Assembly: GCA_019236035.1 (NCBI GenBank)
Contig: JAFAJU010000545.1
Location: 1 to 9,306, forward strand
Direction of reading: 5' to 3'
Origin: Verrucomicrobiota bacterium
GTDB lineage: Bacteria; Verrucomicrobiota; Verrucomicrobiia; Chthoniobacterales; JAFAMB01
DNA length: 9,306 bases
Shown: one piece after another, positions 5,220-9,306 of the stretch
Layout of the letters: every line of letters starts with the position of its first letter
Numbering within the stretch: the stretch's first letter is position 1
The notes under the pieces: generated by a model
The model's database searches: none
Seen by the model: the letters and a program-made list of their open reading frames with translations, nothing else
What the model was told of the DNA's origin: nothing
Translations under genes and position numbers: made by a program

Positions 5220-6746
5220 ATGAGCACTCTTGCCGCCGCTGAAACTGCAAACAACGCCCAAAGCCGGAGTGACCAACCGCTGCTCCGTTTCGAACACGTT
5301 TTTAAACAGTTCGGAGGCACCCTCGCCGTTAACGATGTGACGTTGGACCTCTTCAGCCACGAGGTTCTAGCTCTGCTAGGCGGAAACGGCGCTGGCAAAT
5401 CCACTCTAATAAAGATGCTCGCAGGTGTGCATGCTCCAACTTCAGGACAAATTTTTTTTCGAGGTCGGCCTGTGAGCCATTTTGGCGGGAAACCTCCGAT
5501 CGCATTCATCCACCAAGACCTCGGCCTGATTGAATGGATGACGGTTGCAGAGAACCTCGCCTTTGGGCTTGGATTTCCTCGCCGGGGCGGTCTGATTCAA
5601 TGGAAGGACGTCTCGCGACAGGCGGAGGAAGCTCTGGCCCGTGTGGGCGGCGGTATCTCGCCGAGCACCCGCATCCATCGGCTTTCGAGAACGGACCGTT
5701 CCCTCGTCGCCATTGCCCGGGCGTTGGCAGCGAACGCCGAGCTCCTGGTCTTGGACGAGCCGACCTCGAGTTTACCAGCGTCGGATGTCGATCGGCTTTT
5801 TGTTGTCCTTAACGGACTCCGTGCTCGCGGGATCGGAATGCTGTACGTCTCGCATCGATTGGACGAGATCTTCCGCCTCACCGACCGAACAGCTGTCATG
5901 CGGGACGGTCGCCTGGTGGCAGTCTTTCCAACCCGGCAAACTACACCTCAGGAAGTGGTCACATTAATCGTCGGGCACAAAATCGCCGAGATCTATCCGC
6001 GCGCACCGCAGCCGGATACAGGTGAGCCGATGCTGGAAGCAAGGGATTTAAGCTTAAGTCATCTCGCCCCTGTCAGTTTTGAGCTGAAGCGCGGGGAAAT
6101 GCTGGGGCTCACTGGGCTCAAGGGGGCCGGCCAGATGGAGGTGGGTCGGGCCTTGTTCGGATTGGATCAGCCCGAACACGGCGAGATTCGCCTGGAAGGT
6201 CACCTTGTCAGCTTTACTTCACCGCGCCCGGCGATGGAAAGAGGCATCGGTTTCGTTTCATCAAACCGGCAGGTCGAGAGTTTGGCTATGAACCTCAGCG
6301 TCAGAGAGAACTTTTTCCTGAATCCGCAGAATCGAGGATTTCGATGGTATCAGCCGATTCATCCCAACCAAGAAAAATCCGAAGCAGAAGTTTGGGTAGG
6401 GCGATACGACGTTCGGCCAAGGGCGCCCGAGCAAGCAATCGAAACCCTAAGTGGCGGGAACCAGCAGAAGGTAGTCATCGGAAAGTGGCTTGAATTCGCC
6501 ACCAAGGTCTTGATCCTTGAAGAACCCACAGTTGGTATTGATGTAGGTTCCAAAGCCGAAATTTACGCATTCCTCATCGGAGTTTTGAAGCGAGGCGTCT
6601 CCGTTCTCATGATTTCGACGGATTTTGAGGAGATAGCCAACGTTTGTCATCGCGCCTTAGTTTTTAACCGCGGACAGATTGTCGCAGAGATTCTGCAAGA
6701 TCAGCTAACCGTCCCACAAATACTTCACGCAGCAGCCGGAGAATAA
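5220..6746 (+). CDS. Sugar ABC transporter ATP-binding protein (RbsA/XylG/MglA type, two NBDs)
   Basis: A 508-residue protein with two fused nucleotide-binding domains, the usual form for CUT2-class sugar importers; it acts at the inner face of the membrane. NBD1: Walker A GGNGAGKST (54-62), Q-loop Gln99, signature region LSRTDRSLVAIARAL (155-169), Walker B LLVLDEP (175-181, Glu180) and H-loop His212. NBD2: Walker A degenerate (GLKGAGQME, Gln where Lys should be), a good signature LSGGNQQKVVIGKW (410-423), Walker B LILEEP (431-436), and no H-loop His (MISTDFEE). The degenerate NBD2 Walker A is normal for the class; the non-canonical NBD1 signature is unusual and is discussed in the findings. 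The ATG at 5220 is the only start near the domain; the next Met is residue 66. It lies 60 bp after idnD and 6 bp before the permease gene. Its substrate is inferred from neighbours only. Confidence 0.93.
   Translation: MSTLAAAETANNAQSRSDQPLLRFEHVFKQFGGTLAVNDVTLDLFSHEVLALLGGNGAGKSTLIKMLAGVHAPTSGQIFFRGRPVSHFGGKPPIAFIHQDLGLIEWMTVAENLAFGLGFPRRGGLIQWKDVSRQAEEALARVGGGISPSTRIHRLSRTDRSLVAIARALAANAELLVLDEPTSSLPASDVDRLFVVLNGLRARGIGMLYVSHRLDEIFRLTDRTAVMRDGRLVAVFPTRQTTPQEVVTLIVGHKIAEIYPRAPQPDTGEPMLEARDLSLSHLAPVSFELKRGEMLGLTGLKGAGQMEVGRALFGLDQPEHGEIRLEGHLVSFTSPRPAMERGIGFVSSNRQVESLAMNLSVRENFFLNPQNRGFRWYQPIHPNQEKSEAEVWVGRYDVRPRAPEQAIETLSGGNQQKVVIGKWLEFATKVLILEEPTVGIDVGSKAEIYAFLIGVLKRGVSVLMISTDFEEIANVCHRALVFNRGQIVAEILQDQLTVPQILHAAAGE
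6738..6742 (+). promoter_or_regulatory. Ribosome binding site of the permease gene
   Basis: GGAGA lies inside the last codons of the ATPase gene, about 11 bases before the permease ATG. It is the clearest Shine-Dalgarno in the window and supports the start at 6753 and coupled translation of the two genes. Confidence 0.6.
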
Positions 6747-6752
6747 TGACCC

Positions 6753-7865
6753 ATGGCCACACAATCGATCAAATCTGACGCTCTTGAACCGGATCTGAGT
6801 GATCTACAGGGGAAGGGCGCACAAGGCCTTCTCACCGGGGCCTTAAGACTCTTCCCGGTATACGGGTTAGTCTTCATCACGTTACTCCTCATAGTCATCT
6901 TCTCCGTGTTATTACCGGATACCTTTTTCACATGGCTGAACGCTCGACTGATCTTGAGTAACCAATCCGGAACCGCGTTGCTAGCGCTTGCTGCGATGAT
7001 TCCCATGGTTGCGGGAAAGATCGATTTGTCGATCGGTTACGGTGTCGTGCTCTGGGAAGTTTTAGCAATCAGTCTGCAAACTAATTACCATCTACCGTGG
7101 CTTCTCGTCATGGTGATCCTGCTGTTCTTGGGAGGGGTATTTGGCCTGATTAATGCCCTCCTGGTCGAATTTGCGCGTATCGACGCGTTCATCGCTACCC
7201 TCGGCACCGGAACGGTAGTTTACGCTTTGGCGTTGTGGCATACCAACGGCCAGCAGGTTATTGGAGAAGTTCCGGACAGTTTTCTCCAACTCGCGAATGG
7301 CAGTGTGTTCGATATTCCGCTTCCAGCAATCTACGTTCTGATTTTCAGTATCTTCTTCTGGGTTGTCCTGGATTACCTGCCGTTGGGCCGGTGCCTTTAT
7401 GCTGTCGGCGCTAACCCGGAGGCCGCGCGACTGAACGGCATACCTAACAGACTGTATATCGCCCTGGCTTTTGTAACCTCTGGAGTTGTAACCGCATTTG
7501 CCGGTGTCGTGTTGGCTTCGAAATTAAGAATTGGTCAGATCGGAGTTGGGCTGGACTACCTATTACCTGCTTTAGTCGCCGCATTCCTGGGGTCTACTAC
7601 AATCAAACCGGGTCGAGTCAACGTCTGGGGCACAATCATTGCCGTGATCATCCTCGCCATTGGTATATCCGGACTGCAACAGCTTGGCGGCGCATTTTAT
7701 GTCGAGCCGCTCTTCAATGGGCTTTGCCTGCTTATGGCGATCGGGCTAGCCGGGTTCGCCGGTCGGCGACGGGTTGCCCTTCGGAAGAAAGAGGAGTTGG
7801 TCCAACGCGATCCGAAGCATCCGGTTTCAACCCCAGTAGCAGAAGATCCATCTCCAAAAAAATAG
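6753..7865 (+). CDS. Sugar ABC transporter permease (RbsC/XylH type, BPD_transp_2)
   Basis: A 370-residue inner-membrane protein with about 8-10 hydrophobic segments, clear ones near residues 35-54, 72-88, 114-138, 145-163, 190-207, 234-255, 291-308 and 318-336. Family motifs include MVAGKIDLSIGYG (85-97, the 'IDLSVG' signature), GxxNAxLV (131-138), IDAFIATLGTG (143-153) and the cytoplasmic coupling loop YAVGANPEAARLNGI (216-230). The charged C-terminal tail (about 338-370, Lys/Arg- and Pro-rich) is longer than I expect for RbsC. CUT2 permeases form dimers and work with one fused-NBD ATPase and one binding protein, exactly the neighbours here. The ATG at 6753 has a GGAGA upstream and lies 6 bp after the ATPase stop. 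Confidence 0.92.
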   Translation: MATQSIKSDALEPDLSDLQGKGAQGLLTGALRLFPVYGLVFITLLLIVIFSVLLPDTFFTWLNARLILSNQSGTALLALAAMIPMVAGKIDLSIGYGVVLWEVLAISLQTNYHLPWLLVMVILLFLGGVFGLINALLVEFARIDAFIATLGTGTVVYALALWHTNGQQVIGEVPDSFLQLANGSVFDIPLPAIYVLIFSIFFWVVLDYLPLGRCLYAVGANPEAARLNGIPNRLYIALAFVTSGVVTAFAGVVLASKLRIGQIGVGLDYLLPALVAAFLGSTTIKPGRVNVWGTIIAVIILAIGISGLQQLGGAFYVEPLFNGLCLLMAIGLAGFAGRRRVALRKKEELVQRDPKHPVSTPVAEDPSPKK

Positions 7866-7909
7866 CCGCATATTTTGATTACTGATCTATCACCCCAATT
7901 GCAAAACAC

Positions 7910-9037
7910 ATGAATTCATCGTCTCCCTATTCTTATTCTCTGATTCGGCTCGCCGCAGTAGGACTCACCGTATTCGCAGCTTCAAGTTTCTCAGTCCGTG
8001 CCGAAGATGATATTGTTGCAAAAGCAAAAGCCTATGTGCAGCAAGCGACTGCGCGTGCTGATAAATGGAACGGCCCTACCACAGGACCGAAAGCTCAGGC
8101 CGCCAAAACTATTATTTGTGTCTCGTCCGATTCGCGGAATGGAGGCGTCAAAGGTGTCGCCGATGGGTTGGCCGAAGCTGCCAAAGCGATCGGTTGGAAC
8201 TTCCGAGTCATCGACGGCCGTGGCGAAGTGGAAGGTCGGGGACAGGCATTAGGCCAGGCTATAGCGCTCAAACCGCAGGGGATTGTAGTTAACGGCTTTG
8301 ACGCGAAAGAACAACAAACCCTGGTAGATCAAGCCAACGCGCAAGGAATTGCTCTGGTGGGTTGGCATGCAGGCGCCACCCCAGGTCCACTTGAAAAGCC
8401 GAAGCTGTTCGTGAATGTGACCACTCCGGCCGAAGATACCGCTCAAGCTGCCGCTTACCTGGCAATCGCGAATTCCGACGGCAAGGCTGGTGTGGTCATT
8501 TTTACGGATTCGGCATTTACCATCGCACTAGCTAAATCGAATGCGATGGCTGATGTGATCAAGCAATGCAAGACCTGTCAACTTCTGGAAACTCGCATCC
8601 AATCATTGGGTTCCGCTACGAAAGATATGCCGCAGGTTACTGCTTCGCTGTTGCAAAAATTCGGAAAAAAATGGACCTATTCGCTCGGTATCAATGACCT
8701 TTATTTCGACGGGATGGTTCCATCTCTGACGGCCGCTGGGATCAAGCCGAGCGGACAACTTTATAACATTTCCGCCGGTGACGGGAGCACATCGGCTTAC
8801 CAACGTGTTCGTTCAAATCAATACCAATATGCTACGATCCCGGAACCTTTGAACCTACAAGGATGGCAGTTGATCGACGAACTGAACCGGGCGTTTGCGG
8901 GTGAAAAGCCGAGTGGATTTACTAGTCCGGTTCATATCGTGACGCATGAAAATGTGGAGTTCGACGGTGGTAAGAACAGTTTGTTCGATCCAGACAATGG
9001 TTACCGAGATCAATACAAAAAGATCTGGGGGAAATGA
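7910..9037 (+). CDS. Periplasmic sugar-binding protein of the ABC importer (Peripla_BP_4-like)
   Basis: A 375-residue exported binding protein. The N-terminus shows a signal peptide: short polar start with Arg13, hydrophobic stretch about 14-27, and a probable cleavage site SVRA|ED after Ala31. The mature part has the alternating fold of RbsB-like proteins: TIICVSSDSRNGGVKGVADG (67-86), ALKPQGIVVNGFD (119-131), QGIALVGWHAG (145-155), AGVVIFTD (193-200) and the C-terminal lobe from about 255. Cys220 and Cys223 (CKTC) could form a disulfide in the periplasm. It follows the permease by 44 bp and completes the importer. Ligand residues cannot be assigned by eye; an aldonate or ketoaldonate such as L-idonate or 5-ketogluconate is inferred from the neighbouring enzymes. 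No Shine-Dalgarno is clear. Confidence 0.9.
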   Translation: MNSSSPYSYSLIRLAAVGLTVFAASSFSVRAEDDIVAKAKAYVQQATARADKWNGPTTGPKAQAAKTIICVSSDSRNGGVKGVADGLAEAAKAIGWNFRVIDGRGEVEGRGQALGQAIALKPQGIVVNGFDAKEQQTLVDQANAQGIALVGWHAGATPGPLEKPKLFVNVTTPAEDTAQAAAYLAIANSDGKAGVVIFTDSAFTIALAKSNAMADVIKQCKTCQLLETRIQSLGSATKDMPQVTASLLQKFGKKWTYSLGINDLYFDGMVPSLTAAGIKPSGQLYNISAGDGSTSAYQRVRSNQYQYATIPEPLNLQGWQLIDELNRAFAGEKPSGFTSPVHIVTHENVEFDGGKNSLFDPDNGYRDQYKKIWGK

Positions 9038-9063
9038 TATAGGCGGTGCGGTTGGATGTGTGC

Positions 9064-9084
9064 GCGGCAGTGCGGCACTGCCGC
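9064..9084. repeat. Perfect 9-bp hairpin (3-nt loop) after the binding-protein gene
   Basis: GCGGCAGTG (9064-9072), loop CGG, CACTGCCGC (9076-9084): a fully paired, GC-rich stem 26 bases past the binding-protein stop. No T-run follows, so it is not a standard intrinsic terminator. A stem here could stabilise the 3' end of the binding-protein mRNA or dampen readthrough into the gluconolactonase gene, as intercistronic stems do in other importer operons. It could also be one copy of a dispersed palindromic repeat. Confidence 0.7.
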
Positions 9085-9138
9085 TGCGGCCTCGCTGATT
9101 ACAGCCCTCCAGAGCAACACTTACACCGGCTTGACACT

Positions 9139-9306
9139 ATGTCCCAGTTCATAGAGTTCGATCCACGATTTCGCGACCTGCTGAAACCTGGAGCGAAGCT
9201 GGAACAACTGGCGACCGGCGCGGCCTGGAGCGAAGGTCCGGTCTATTTTCACGAGGACGACAGCCTCATTTGGAGCGATATCCCGAACAACCGCCTCCTT
9301 CGCTGG
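9139..9306 (+). CDS. SMP-30/gluconolactonase family protein, N-terminal part (cut by window end)
   Basis: The first 56 codons of a gene running off the window. The segment LEQLATGAAWSEGPVYF (21-37), followed by SLIWSDIPNNRLLRW, is the opening blade of the SMP-30/gluconolactonase beta-propeller. Glu32 in the WxEGPVY motif corresponds to the family's metal-binding Glu. Such enzymes hydrolyse sugar-acid lactones (D-glucono-1,5-lactone and relatives) to the free acid using a divalent metal. No signal peptide is visible, so it is probably cytoplasmic. The ATG at 9139 gives the usual 20-30 residue lead-in; no clear Shine-Dalgarno. It follows the binding protein by 101 bp with a hairpin between. In this locus it would supply an aldonic acid from its lactone; the exact substrate is unknown. 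Confidence 0.85.
   Translation, partial: MSQFIEFDPRFRDLLKPGAKLEQLATGAAWSEGPVYFHEDDSLIWSDIPNNRLLRW

Noticed and set aside
9133..9138. TTGACA-like -35 element directly before the gluconolactonase start
   Set aside because: TTGACACT abuts the ATG, leaving no room for a -10 and transcript start.
1..9306. CRISPR array, tRNA, rRNA, phage or defence system
   Set aside because: No regularly spaced direct repeats, no cloverleaf or rRNA-like stretch, and no nuclease, integrase or phage structural motifs seen.

Overview
The window carries what looks like a sugar-acid catabolic and uptake locus of a Gram-negative, moderately GC-rich, probably soil or plant-associated bacterium. The exported binding protein of an ABC importer, the LacI-type regulator and the gene content support this. 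The phylum cannot be fixed from sequence alone. Verrucomicrobiota, Acidobacteriota or a proteobacterium would all fit, and most starts lack a clear Shine-Dalgarno sequence.

Layout. Positions 1-867 look like a graveyard of gene remnants. On the minus strand is the 3' part of an AraC-family regulator whose 5' end is broken, with a possible detached N-terminal piece at 526-711. On the plus strand is a short piece of a subtilisin-like (S8) peptidase that stops where the next gene ends. From 868 onward the genes look intact. idnO (minus) is divergent from a GntR/IdnR-like LacI-family repressor gene (plus). A gene-poor stretch with an operator follows, then a plus-strand run: a 2-hydroxyacid dehydrogenase (GhrB-like), idnD, sugar ABC ATPase, permease, periplasmic binding protein and the start of an SMP-30/gluconolactonase gene cut by the window end.

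How they work together (inference from family knowledge). GhrB-type 2-ketoaldonate reductases can turn 2-keto-L-gulonate into L-idonate (and 2-keto-D-gluconate into D-gluconate). IdnD oxidises L-idonate to 5-keto-D-gluconate, and IdnO reduces that to D-gluconate. The ABC importer would replace the IdnT-type permease of enterobacteria, and the gluconolactonase would open a related lactone. No gluconate kinase is in the window.

Regulation. The core palindrome GATAGCGCTATC occurs in both control regions, idnO/regulator and upstream of the dehydrogenase operon. In each it overlaps a TATCAT -10-like hexamer facing the catabolic gene. This is the expected arrangement for repression of both transcription units by the linked LacI-family protein.
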